This document shows, piece after piece, positions 45,355 to 56,127 of a stretch of 64,000 nt of DNA. The DNA is from Bombyx mori (taxonomy: Eukaryota > Arthropoda > Insecta > Lepidoptera > Bombycidae): positions 7,502,001-7,566,000 of the forward strand of contig NC_085124.1 of the NCBI RefSeq assembly GCF_030269925.1. Direction: 5' to 3'. The position numbers and the translations under genes are program-made. Within the stretch, counting starts at the first letter, position 1, and every line of letters begins with the position of its first letter. A model generated the notes under the pieces. The model did no database searches. It saw only the letters and a list, made by a program, of their open reading frames with translations, and was not told the origin of the DNA.

Positions 45355-48300
45355 TCAAAAATAATCCATTTTCTTTAAAACTTTATACACCGGTCCAAAA
45401 ACGACAACAATAGTAACGAATACACAAAATATTATTGGGAAAGCCAACATTTCGGGCAGCGGTACCCATTTAGAATAGACCGGTCTTAACAAGCCCGAAA
45501 CGAAACAAACCGAAGATAATATGAAAGACAGTACTCCATACGACATGTGGCAAAACTTACATACGTCCTCGACTGTTCCTTTACCGGTACAATAAATTAT
45601 CAAACCCGTTAAAACTGCTAGTACTGCAATACCACCGGAGGCAACACCTGAAATTAAACAAACGCAATTTATTTATTGTTTATCGTAAGCTGGGTACTCA
45701 CCTAGCTGTGTAGCATGTAACGTAACAGATACTGTATCAACCTGCAAGTGGATACGGCTTGTCCACGGGCCACAGCGTATCTAGCTACGAGCTGCCACCA
45801 GCACACTGCGAGCCGCCTTTGTGAGCTTGCTGCGCTCCTTCCGCGAGCGGCTCGCAGCGGGCTCGTGCCTACGTACTCACTGGATACTGTATCTGTTACG
45901 TTACGTGCTACACGGCTAGGTGAGTACCCAGCTTTAGCTGTTTCTATTTCTTCAAAATTTCAAATTACTTCATTGGCTTGACACTTGGTTCAATCGGTCT
46001 ATGCCGCATGCTGCAATTCCAGTTCCTATCAGAAATATACTGATCCGGCATATCGACTTACAGTAACCTATTAGTAACTAACTTATCATAAAAACTAAAG
46101 AACCTTTCGCTATTGAATGTACAATTGCGTGAGCGGGATATCTTTGATCATACGGGTCAAGGGTCAGTGACATTATACGATATTGGTAAACACCACGCTT
46201 ATAAGCTGTATTCAATCATAATTTTTTTTTATTGCTTAGATGGGTGGACGAGCTCACAGCCCACCTTGTGTTAAGTGGTTACTGAAGCCCATAGACATCT
46301 ACAACGTAAATGCGCCACCCACCTTGAGATATCAGTCTAAGGTCTCAGTATAGTTACAACGGCTGCCCCACCCTTCAAACCGAAACGCATAACTGCTTCA
46401 CGGCAGAAATAGGTGAGGTGGTGGTACCTACCCGCGCGGACTCACAAGAGGTCCTACCACCAATAAATTAATTACATATTAAATAAAAAATTAAATTAAA
46501 AATTAAATTGTAATTAAAAATAAATAAACACATAATCAACTTTTACTGCTATAATCATAATGAATCGTATCAAAACAAAATACCTGTAATGGAATGAAAT
46601 GTAAATTTCGACATTTTAAAGTGATCCAAGAAAACAAGAGCGGAACCCGCCGCTCCACAACCAAGTCCGAATAATTGCAGGAACAAATGCTGGAACTTCC
46701 TTTGTTTTAACTTCAGCCCTGAGCTGGCACCGTTTAGGCTGTTCAACAATAATATCGCCGAAGGGAAACATAGCTGATACTGAAATTAACAACCACATTC
46801 AGATTACATACATCTTCAAAGCAGCAAACTGATAATTTCTTAGAGTAAGCCTCCTTGAGTCGTGTTCCTCAGCGCTGAGGGTCGTGACCTTTGTGGAGCA
46901 CGTTTGTTTAATATAATACAACAACTAAGTAAAATAATAAAATAAAGAGTAAGCATAAATCGTAATATTAAGAGATTCTTATTATCTTATTAGCATAAAT
47001 AGATGAACAGATGCTAAACATGTTAAACAGTTGCTATTGCCCGCATACAAACCACATCGTGCTACCGCTAACTTTGCGATTCTCAAAGTAATTAAATTAA
47101 TTCAGCCAATCTCGCACTTCAGACTGGACCGCGTGAATTCTTCACGGCAGAATTAGGCAGGACAGTGATACCAAAATGTGTGGTCTCATAGCACTCTCTA
47201 CGAATAATAATACTCCGTGCTACCATTTTATGTCTATCGGAATAGGTTTATTACGCAAAACAATTTAATTTACAAACTATAAGTACAATACATTAAATAT
47301 TCAGTTTAAAAAAAATTTACAATTTTTTTATTCATGTAATTCCACGGTTTGTTTATTGTGCAGGTACATTGCAGCCATTAAATATACCAATATGAGATGT
47401 CGTCAGGTTGGCCGAGTGGTCTAAGGCGCCAGATTTAAGCTCTGGTTCCCGAGAGGGAGCGTGGGTTCGAACCCCACACCTGACAAATCTTTTTGTATTT
47501 TTTTTTATACTCATGCATTTTTATCCCATTGTTTTAACCCTATATGTGTTTAATTTAATATTTTTTTGCCTTTTTCATTGTGTAATTCGTTTCAAATCCA
47601 GTTTGCCAAAAATCCTCGTATCGTACGATTTTAATTTAATAAGAGATTTTTATAACATTTCATAATATTGACATAATGAATCATCTATGTTTTTAATAAA
47701 TAAAAATAGCATGAATAAACCTATTCATCTTGTTTGATTTGTAAAATACCCACCTACTTACAAAGCTACATTAACTTAAAATAATAAAGGCGTGTTTTAA
47801 TAATCTTGACTATAGAAACATCAGCTTCAATTTTTTATCGCGGTCCATACAGGCCCTCAATTTCGGGATATGCAACAAAAAACCCTTACCTTACCTTACC
47901 CTTAAAAAACGCATTGTCCTTTCACTTTGCCAAATCATAGAAAAGGTGGTTGTCGCATATTCTAAAACATATAGGCTTTTTTATTGGTTTTGAAGTCAGA
48001 CAACCTTTTTGGTTCCTATGGTCGTGAATGGTTATCGCTGAAGAATAGCCGAATCGTTGCCTTCCGCTGAAGACTTTCCTCAAACCTTTGTATAAAGTTT
48101 CTATTATCCTATCACGCACGCATAAAAAAAACGATTGAACTTACCCCAATTGTACACAAAACAATGTGCAAATTTACAAATAGTTTTAACTTGAAACCGA
48201 GCGTGTAGTACAGAATGGTAATGTTAGAAGCACCCATCATCAAATTGGCCAAAGCAATAAACGCAGCCCCACACGATTTTCTCCTGTTTTCCTTTTTAGA

Positions 48301-48423
48301 AGGATCGACGAGAACTATCTTCACTGGCCCAACGAATTCGACGGTCGGCTGTTGGTCCTTCGCACATTCAAGGTCACATACTCTGTCTGCGAGGTTTTTA
48401 GGCATCAACGATCGACTTTTCAT
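45355..48423 (-). CDS. Diverged cytochrome b561 domain protein (gene C, 255 aa)
   Basis: Six-helix CYB561D-like protein on the minus strand. Join (in coding order) 48423-48145, 46779-46584, 45647-45355. Donor GTAAGT and acceptor TTTCAG give phase 0; G|GTATTT and TTTCAG give phase 1, the same intron positions as genes A and B. Candidate heme ligands are His86 (NLHIVLC), His124 (FQHL), His155 (TFHSIT, replacing the HGQF-type motif) and His192 (FCHMSYG). The N-terminus is longer (about 50 polar residues, Lys/Arg-rich) and overall similarity is low. The TGA at 45355 is followed by AATAAA at 45350-45345. Intron 1 hosts a tRNA gene and intron 2 a MITE and a Bm1. Diverged substrate or tissue role is inference. 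Confidence 0.85.
45688..45933. mobile_element. MITE with about 50-bp inverted repeats in intron 2 of gene C
   Basis: The left arm (AGCTGGGTACTCACCTAGCT... about 45688-45738) is mirrored at 45885-45933 with few mismatches, next to TA/TTA flanks. The centre is GC-rich and contains a further inverted pair, GCGAGCCGC/GCGGCTCGC. The plus ORF at 45748-45981 is a by-product. Confidence 0.85.
46220..46468 (-). mobile_element. Bm1 SINE in intron 2 of gene C
   Basis: Well-conserved reverse Bm1 body from the poly-T (ATTGCTTAGATGGGTGGACG) to GTCCTACCACCAATAA. The tRNA-like head is absent. It is in the sense orientation relative to gene C. Confidence 0.9.
46850..46905 (-). mobile_element. Short RTE-type LINE 3' end
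   Basis: TTCCTCAGCGCTGAGGGTCG matches the terminal segment of the RTE fragment at 19910-20180. Confidence 0.45.
47402..47484 (+). tRNA. tRNA-Leu (anticodon UAA)
   Basis: An 83-nt type II tRNA. Acceptor arms GTCAGGT/ACCTGAC pair over 7 bp. Anticodon stem CCAGA/TCTGG encloses loop TTTAAGC, giving anticodon TAA at 47436-47438. The long variable arm (CCCGAGAGGG) is typical of leucine tRNA. T arm GTGGG/CCCAC with loop TTCGAAC is perfect. A T run at 47489-47493 is the pol III terminator. No intron; CCA is not encoded. It reads UUA codons. It lies antisense within intron 1 of gene C. Confidence 0.97.
47965..48118 (-). mobile_element. Degenerate CR1-type LINE tail in intron 1 of gene C
   Basis: The minus strand keeps KVFSGRQRFGYSSAI, matching RVLSGRQRLGSAPGI of the copy at 40855-41263, with the decayed tail beyond. 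It ends within about 30 bp of the gene C exon 1 donor. Confidence 0.55.
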
Positions 48424-49014
48424 TTTGAGAATAATTTAAAAATTTATAGGAAATGAAAGGATTTGTTTCAAAAATAAACTTATTGCTAGGTTTTTTGTCA
48501 ATTTTGACATTATATTGAAGTCTCGCTAAATAAAAATCATATTTTGACCATAAATAATACGTAAGCGCTTGTTAATGTATGAATATTTTGATCAACTCTA
48601 GATGTTTGTCAAATGATTTGACAGTACGCAACTTTGTTTGACGTGCAAGAAGAAAATATACCTATACTTGCAACCAGTCCAACTGGTGTTAAGTAGTGCA
48701 GCGCCTATCGACATCAAAATCTGGGGTAAACAACTCTGGGGGTAAACAACACAATTCAAACATGATATTGAAGTATCAAGTATAACAACACAATACTATG
48801 TAGTGTATTTATTGTACACAATAGTATTGTTGATCGAAGATTGTACATCATCTTTATGACATGACAATATTTCAATACAGCATGTTTTTAAATAATTTAT
48901 AATTTATTTTGTTTGTATAAAATTCAATGATTGTTGGGAGTTTTTCATTCGATTTTGTAACCGTAGAAATATGAACCCTATTATTTGGTACCATAGTACC
49001 TAAATAATTTTCAG
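48424..49014. other. Upstream region of gene C
   Basis: 5' UTR and promoter of gene C are expected at the left edge. A short decayed Bm1-like piece occurs near 48675-48725. No other feature recognised. Confidence 0.35.
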
Positions 49015-49108
49015 GTGTGTGAAAAGCGTTGTAGATACGTAATTGAGTTATGGGAGCGTGAAAAAGCGGATTGCAAACGTTTTGACGGGAAGGACGCGGC
49101 GCTGAAAG
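49015..49108 (+). CDS. Possible orphan exon, plus strand
   Basis: A 94-nt block between AATTTTCAG (acceptor) and AAAG|GTAAAT (donor) is open in a frame reading CEKRCRYVIELWEREKADCK then RFDGKDAALK. It is richer in GC and charged residues than random AT-rich sequence here, which suggests real coding. No flanking exons or family were identified. It is 0.6 kb upstream of gene C, in divergent orientation. Confidence 0.25.
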
Positions 49109-49309
49109 GTAAATTTAATTCGGAAAAAAAAACCTTCACTAGTAAGTAATACGTTCGGGGATTTTCATTCAAACAGTTGCTGTAACAATATTGGACTATG
49201 GAAATTTCAGCGTGCATTATGACTTTTTCCAATAATAATATTTACATGCCTTCAAATCAGCCTCATTACCCAAAAATTTATATCTTATATCTCATATTTA
49301 TATCTTATC

Positions 49310-49430
49310 ATAATTATATCTCAAGATAGGTGGCGCATTTACGTTGTAGATGTCTATGGGCTCCAGTAACCACTTAACACCAGGTGGGCTGTGAGCTCGT
49401 CCAAACAGCTAAGAAAAAAAAATTTAAAAA
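49310..49430 (+). mobile_element. Bm1 SINE, strongly 5'-truncated
   Basis: Forward 3' Bm1 end: TCAAGATAGGTGGCGCATTT, CTATGGGCTCCAGTAACCAC, GGTGGGCTGTGAGCTCG, then poly-A. Confidence 0.85.
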
Positions 49431-50173
49431 AATACTACAAAATTTTATTTATTAAATTTATTCGTAGTTTAAAATTAATTAAAGTTAATTAATCGAGATT
49501 TGATTTAAGCCACGAACTTATATAGATTTTAAACAAACATATTTGATTTCATTTTATACACTCCAAATATGTACCTAACCATTAATAGCTGTCATTTAAT
49601 AGGAGAACTATCTTAAGCATCGCATGATCTGTTCAACAGAACAAACAAACTGAGAAAGTGCTACTAGCCAATGGCCACGAAAACCTAATTTTAACACCCT
49701 TCGCGAATGAAGACATAATCCTGAATGAAATCACCTCGGAGATTCAGCTTCGAACAAAACGATACTGAACCTTACTTACCACCATTACCTTTTATTACTC
49801 CAAAGGTACACGGGTTTGCTTTTTTGACGTATAAATATAAGAAATTGTCGTAATAAAACGAAATATCTTAGGGTCGCCTTAATAAAGAGAATAATGCGCC
49901 CTCCGCGTCCGAACAGACCTCACGAAAATACTTGGAAATGAGATTGTCTTATAAAATCTTTTTTTACTAGATACAGTAAAACATAAATGTTATATGCGAT
50001 AAAATCGGTTTTCTTGTGGTATCTTAGTGAGAGCACAGAAATCGAGAATAACTATTTGTCCAGCAATTTTTAAACAGACATGAATTTTAGCAGAAAACTT
50101 TATTACATTATTATTACGTTCTATAGGTTGTAGTAGGACGGTCAAAAAGTAGTCTAAGAAAAAAGTAGTATCT

Positions 50174-50200
50174 GTAGTAGTAGTAGTAGTAGTAGTAGTA
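50174..50200 (+). repeat. (GTA)9 microsatellite
   Basis: Nine perfect GTA units. Confidence 0.95.
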
Positions 50201-50424
50201 AGCCCGCCTTTAGTACCGTTTTTGCAAAATATAAGACTTGGCATTTTTGTACGTATTCATCTTTCTAAAAAAAATTCTGTATGACCATTAAGTCGAAGAT
50301 ATGAAAAATACTACATTAATTAATACAAAACATTTTATTCGGTCTGTCTCATTTCTGTTTTTTTTATCAATGTAAAAATATATATCAGAATTTACTCCTG
50401 AGAATCAAACCAAAATCAGATTTG

Positions 50425-50535
50425 TTTTAATGGCTTAGACGAATAAAGAGCTCGAGGCCCACCTCATGATAAGTTATTACTAGTGTCCATAGACATCACA
50501 ACATCAATGCACCACCCACGTTCAGATATGAGGAT
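50425..50535 (-). mobile_element. Bm1 SINE fragment
   Basis: Reverse Bm1 3' end with GAGGCCCACCTCATGATAAG and ACCACCCACGTTCAGATATG; truncated and decayed. Confidence 0.65.
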
Positions 50536-51084
50536 AAATTTTAAATTCATTAGAATAAAGGCTGTAACAAACACAATAAACACGCTTCGAAACTTATCGG
50601 CACCCCGTGAAATCAATTATAAAAACCGTACAGTAAAACACTAGAGCTAAAGGAATTAATTCGATTGGCGGGGCAATTATGGCGAGTCACGATGCCGAAT
50701 AATTCATGTCCTTCTTTCCAATATAAATCATCAGAAGTGACGTGTGAATGTTTTGCAAGAACGCCTATAAACATTTTGGATTAATCATGTGAAAAGCTTA
50801 TTCGTAAATTAAAAAAATATTTATGTGAATTCATTTAAATAGTTTATTGTTGAATGAAAAGCATGTTCCCATTCCATTTTTGAACACAAGCTTTCGTTTA
50901 TTAATATTAAAATAAATTTCGCATTATATAAAACTTGACTAAAACTCTTTACAAGTAATGTAAATGTATGAGATAGACCCTCCGACATTAGAATCGGTTA
51001 AAAGCATTGTCTTGTTTTCCCCTGAAATAAGATGTTCGGGATCTTACCGACGTTCAAGATTTCCTGAACTTCGTGAACTTACCC

Positions 51085-51100
51085 GTGTGTGTGTGTGTGT
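51085..51100 (+). repeat. (GT)8 microsatellite
   Basis: Eight perfect GT units. Confidence 0.9.
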
Positions 51101-52160
51101 TTGCCTAAGAAACGTAAATGTTCCACGACATTCCTAAATGTACCTATTTGTGCGAAATTTCGAGTTCGCTGAGCAGCATCGTCTTCCTTTTGAAATCCAA
51201 CCTACTTCTAAAAACTTCTACTTATTCCGAACAAAATAATAATTCCTTTCATTCAACTCCCTAACAAACTTCACGGTCTTTGATTTTCCAAATAGACAAG
51301 TTGCTCGGACTATTGACAGCCTCTGAGAAGCGCTCAAGTTTTCGAACTTGGATATGATTTATATTAATCACCATTCATAATCCATTCCGAGATTTAGGTT
51401 CATTACAAAAAAAAATAAAAAATAAGAACTTGAAAACTGACTGAAAAGTTTATTCAACAAAATTTTGCTTTAAAAAAGGTTTTCTCAAAAAAATGAGTTC
51501 CTGATTAGCGCTGTTCATGGTTGCCATAAATTGCACGTTGTTTTAACAATAATTGCGTCCATAAACTCAACGGTTGACATGCAAAAAGCAATAAAAGTAG
51601 CTCGTTGCCGCTTTACTGCGCCGTAGTTGCACCAAACCGGACATAAACCACACGATTGGACTATATTCCCTAACTACATTGTCACAAACATTTTGATAAT
51701 TCAGACTTTTTATTTTTGATGTACCATCCAGTAAAAGGTGATTTTTTTTCTTTGGAACGCTATTAAAAAATTAGTTCAAATTGAGCACCAATATTTCTAA
51801 ATTGAGGTCATTCATAGATTACATCTAATATATAAAATTCTCGTGTCACAATGTTCGTTCCCATACTCCTCCGAAACCGCTTGACCGATTCTCATGAAAT
51901 TTTTTATGCATATTCAGTAAGCCTGAGAATCGGCTACTATCTATTTTTCATACCCCTAAGTGATTAGGGTTGTCCACCCCTAAAATATTTTTTTTTGGCC
52001 TTTTTTTTATTATAGTGAGGTATTTATGTGGTTGAATGAGGTTTTGTTATTTTATTATATATTCCCTCATCGTTCACAGCACTACATACCTCTTTCACTC
52101 ATTTACCACATCCTTACACACTTACAATAAGTTAGTTTTTTTTCTACACTAAAATTCCCT

Positions 52161-54001
52161 TTTTTTTTTTTTTTTTTTTAACGCTGGGGAATCCATTTAC
52201 GGATACCCGGTCGAGGGGGGTAACGGACCGGGTTATGTCGGACTCCGGCGCCTCCTGAGAGGAAGAAGGGGAGAAGAGAAGAGCCGAGGTCCTTCACCTC
52301 CCCCAATTTCTCACAGGAGACTACGCCTTGAAAAAGGCGCGCGAAGCACTTGCCCCGCAGAACGACTACCGACTAAACCCCATCGAGCCCCACCACTCCG
52401 ACTCCACGAAACCCACGGTACCGCACAGTGCGCGCCGAAGGCTCGCCGTCGCCGGTACCCATCCTGTTAATAGGACGGCACTCCATCCCCGGGAAAATCC
52501 CGCAGGACGTCGTCTCGGACACACCGTGAGCGGTGCACAGGAGCCACCTTGCGCCGCCTCACCACCGGACCAACAGCCGAATACCGGGCACCCCCGCACC
52601 CGGCACCCGACAGCCCCTACGGGAGATGAACGGGAGCTTCGCGCCCGTGCCGCCCACTCCGCCTTCTTCGCTGTGAAGCCGAAGAGGGATCCCACTCCCT
52701 TTCGCGCTCCTCAGCCTCACGGAACGCCATGACCAGGTCGCAAAACCTGGTCATGGCCTCCCAAGAATTCTGGTCCTCTAGCATGCGGGCGATGACAGCC
52801 CGCAAGGAGAGGTCTCTCCCCAGCACCGCGATGAGGTCTCGCCGCGAGCGCTCCCAACGCGGGCACGCTTCGAGTGCATGCTGAGCGTCATCGTCCGGAT
52901 GCCCGCACTGGTGGCAACCCGGATGTGGCTCTCTCCTGCAGACCTTCCACAGGTACCTCCCGAAGCAACCATGCCCCGAGAGGACCTGCGTTAAGTGGAA
53001 GGAGAGCACGCCGTGTCGTCTATCTGACCATGCCTCCAGCACGGGCACCAGGGCCTCGAGGGTGCGTCGGCGAGTGACTGAAGTTTGGCCAAGCTCCTCC
53101 AGCAACCGCTCCCTCCACTTGGCGTACGCCAGATGACGCGCAGCACGCCTCCACCGACCGACAGCCGACGGGCCGGGCGTCCGTCCCCGACTCAGGGACT
53201 GTGTTCTGCGCCGGTATACCGCAGCTGCTACCTCAGCCTCGAGATCCCAAGGAAGGGAACCAGCGAAGGCGCAGGCGACCTCCCGGGAGATCGTACGGTA
53301 CCCCCTGATGACTCTCACCGCGAGCACCCGCTGCGCTCGTAGCAGCAAAGCTGCATTGCGCGCAGAGAGTGCGGGCGACCACACGGGAGCGCCGTACAAA
53401 GCCATACTGCGCACGACCCCCAGGTACAGACGCCGGACGCCGGCGCTGCAACCACCGACGTTGGGGAGAAGACGGGCTAGTGCGCCCGCCATCCCCAGCA
53501 GCTTCGGGACTAACTCACCAAAGTGGTGGTCGAAGCGCCATCGACTGTCCAGCACAAGGCCCAAATATTTGAGCTTCGGCTGGACAGTGATCGATACTCC
53601 GCCGACTATGAGATTCGCTCCCGGAGGAGGTCCCCTCCGGACTGGGTGAAAGCACACCGCTTCGGACTTGCGGAGGGCCACCTCAAGACCTAATCTCCGA
53701 ATGCGACTAACGACGGTGGAGACCGCCGCCGTCGCAAGGATCGCTGCGGCTCTGTAGTCGGCTCCGCGGGCCGTCACCAGCGTGTCGTCGGCATAGCACA
53801 CTACGTCGACGCCACGCAGGCTAGCACCGCGCAGGACCCAGTCGAAACCGATGTCCCACAGGAGTGGTCCCAGTACCGACCCCTGCGGGACCCCGCACGA
53901 CACCGCTTTCCGTCCCCACCCCCTCCTCTCGGGGAAGACTACATTTCGCCCTGAGAGGTAATCCTCTATCAGGGTCCGGAGACTAGGGGGGACGCGGTGA
54001 A
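52161..54001 (-). mobile_element. 5'-truncated R1-clade LINE nested in a Helitron
   Basis: Poly-A appears as the T run at 52160-52179. A perfect 15-bp duplication ACACTAAAATTCCCT lies at 52146-52160 and 54002-54016. The insert is GC-rich against an AT-rich host. It keeps the RT C-terminal half and about 440 nt of 3' UTR. Because it lies inside the Helitron, it inserted later. Confidence 0.92.
52617..54001 (-). pseudogene. R1-clade LINE ORF2, C-terminal half
   Basis: Open for about 460 codons, entering at the truncation point (FHRVPPSLRTLIEDYLSGR) with no native start. RT motifs retained are GVPQGSVLGPLLWD and catalytic VCYADDTLVTA; the endonuclease and N-terminal RT motifs are lost. A C-terminal CCHC finger (CHQCGHPDDDAQHALEAC, C-x2-C-x8-H-x4-C) is typical of R1-clade elements. 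There are no internal stops, so the insertion is young, but it cannot transpose. Confidence 0.88.
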
Positions 54002-54060
54002 ACACTAAAATTCCCTAGAAATCTTATATATGGCAAAACAATGTTTGCCGGGTCAGCTAG

Positions 54061-54666
54061 TTTAAGTATAAAGATTTCGGACAGAAATGGTGTTCCTTTT
54101 TTACCACATCCCGAACGCTTTTTTGTATCATTAAAGTCGACACGTCCAAACCGAGAATATGGGTGCTGGGCTATTGTTGGTCTCGCATTGTGGTATTCAG
54201 ACTAGCGGCAACGAACGAGCAATTTTCTCATTATGCACTGCTATTATTCTCATTGTTTGCGACACATACATATTGTCTTATTTACGATCCAAAGCGCTCG
54301 ATTCTACGAGTGAAACAGCTTTAGGTGAAAGAAATGTAATTGTAACTCTAACGCTTACCTTTTTACGGCACTAGAAAATTAGAAAACAATAGTATTATTT
54401 AGTGTTTTCAATAAAATAGTGGTTAATTAAGCAAATTGCTTATAGTGCATTTGTTGTTTTAACGGCTAGTTTAAACAGAATATCGTCTTTTCGCATTAAA
54501 AATGTACAATTTGAAAAATAATTCGAAATTGAGTTAATATGCGGAATCATTTGGTATCACCAGTCTTTTTCTCATAAATACTGTCAAAAGAGTGTGGTTT
54601 AATTTTGGTTTTTTTTTTAGTTTACCTATATTTTGACTATATTATTTGAATATTATGTTACTTTTA
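54061..54666. other. Intergenic, no gene seen
   Basis: The small ORF at 54159-54374 shows no recognisable domain and is not called. Confidence 0.35.
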
Positions 54667-54910
54667 CTGGTGGTAGGACCTCTTGTGAGTCCGCACGGTA
54701 GGTACCACCGCCCCGCCTACTTCTGCCGTGAAGCAGTAATGCGTTTCAGTTTGAAGGGTGGGGCAGCCATTGTAACTATACTGAGACCTTAGAACTTATA
54801 TCTCAAGGTGTGTGGCGCATTTACATTGTAGATGTCTATGGGTTCCAGTAACCACTTAACACCAGGTGGGCTGTGAGCTCGTCCACACACATAGGCAATA
54901 AAAATAAAAA
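54667..54910 (+). mobile_element. Bm1 SINE, 5'-truncated
   Basis: Conserved forward Bm1 body starting CTGGTGGTAGGACCTCTTG and ending AGGCAATAAAAATAAAAAAA. Confidence 0.9.
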
Positions 54911-56127
54911 AAATGTACATCATTTTATCTTACTTTAAATCACAGATACTGTAACTGGTAAAAACTAAAAAATAAATGTTGCAAAGATGATTAATATTAA
55001 AAATATCATATGTTAAGCCTTTAAAACACTCTCCTGTAAAATTTTGTAAGTTTTGAGATTATACAGTTTTAATGCGAGAAGGCGATATATTCTATTGATT
55101 TGGTTCAAATGGTTTTATTGTTCTACTACTAGACTTGAAGTCTCTTGGAAGGAGTTTTTTGTTGGTTTATTATTTTAATCATTTATTTTCCCCTTGACCC
55201 GGTCCCTATCGTTAGCGCAACGGGCGACCCTCAGGTGCCATCCTTCATTAATCTTATTCCCCGCGCGCGGAACTCGAAGAATCTTAATTTGAAGTTTCGA
55301 CGCTCCTCTTTATCAGAACTATGCGAAAAGAATCCTCCGAAGAGGTATTCATTAAAACGACGTAACGGAAACGAGGGGTCCTCTTTGTTTAAATATTTCT
55401 TTGAATTTATTGTTGCATTTCAAACGATCGCACATCTTTTCATTAGAATTTTACTGTGAATGAAAACCATATCTGTTTCGGGTGTATCTATATATTTATA
55501 TAATAACAATTTATTTCTGATGTTACATTGTTAGAATCAGTATTCGGGTTGTTCGTGTCGATGTTCAAATATAATATAATTTACAAAAGTGTAATAAATA
55601 AATACTACGCAACCAACCTACTTGGTAACTGAACGTCAAGAAAATAAACTATGGCTGATTGAATGTCGATAAATATAATATTGACACTCACAATAAATAA
55701 GGAAAAGTAAAAGAAGCACAAACCAACTGGCTAATGCAAAAGTTCTAGGAGAGTTCCTAAGTCGAAAAAAGATTCCCCGGGTTAAAATAGCCCGGGGAAG
55801 ACATTCCAGAATACATCTATAGTGGTTAACATTAAGACGACCGTCCAAAGGTGCTCGAGCATGTCTGAGGGGTAACTTTGGCCAGCGCAGGCAAGCTATC
55901 GCGTCTTAATGAAGTTGTGAACTCCGACTGAAACATCTGCGGCGCATTAAGAAACTTACTGCTTAGATAATAAGTTAAGAAATACAAGTATCTACCTAAC
56001 TTTCAATTGTAATACTGAAGGGCCAGTCTCAGCAGATACAAACTTTTGAGAGATAACTGTAATACCACAGACAATAGGTATCCGAACAGCAATTTCATTT
56101 CATAATTGCAAGGGTAACATTTACCCA
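54911..56127. other. Intergenic, no gene seen
   Basis: An open frame at 55145-55459 begins with TTG and has a hydrophobic start then a basic Ser/Arg-rich part. No ATG or splice evidence supports it, so no gene is called. Confidence 0.3.

Larger units (their letters stand above)
49431..51823. other. Intergenic, mostly empty
   Basis: No gene supported. It holds the GTA and GT microsatellites and a truncated Bm1 listed separately. Confidence 0.35.
51824..54060 (+). mobile_element. Non-autonomous Helitron split by an R1-clade LINE
   Basis: TC at 51824-51825 follows A, and CTAG at 54057-54060 precedes T. Just inside the 3' end, GCAAA...TTTGC forms the terminal hairpin, followed by CGGGTCAGCTAG. 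Without the LINE and one target copy the Helitron is about 380 bp and collinear with the intact copy at 58503-58812. Confidence 0.85.

Noticed and set aside
45748..45981. 77-codon plus ORF beginning MDTACPRATAYL
   Set aside because: It lies in the GC-rich MITE inside gene C intron 2 and has no independent support.
47408..47665. 85-codon plus-strand ORF starting MAEWSKAPDLSSG
   Set aside because: Its first part is the translation of the tRNA-Leu gene; such frames are a classic tRNA artefact.
47885..47905. CCTTA repeats resembling telomere units
   Set aside because: The unit is CCTTA/TAAGG, not TTAGG, and only about three to four copies occur.
52328..52732. 134-codon plus ORF in the R1-clade insert
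   Set aside because: It is antisense to the LINE 3' UTR and ORF end; Pro/Arg-rich composition reflects GC-rich antisense sequence.
55145..55459. 104-codon plus frame with hydrophobic N-terminus
   Set aside because: The start is TTG, not ATG, and no splice acceptor or homologous domain is apparent.
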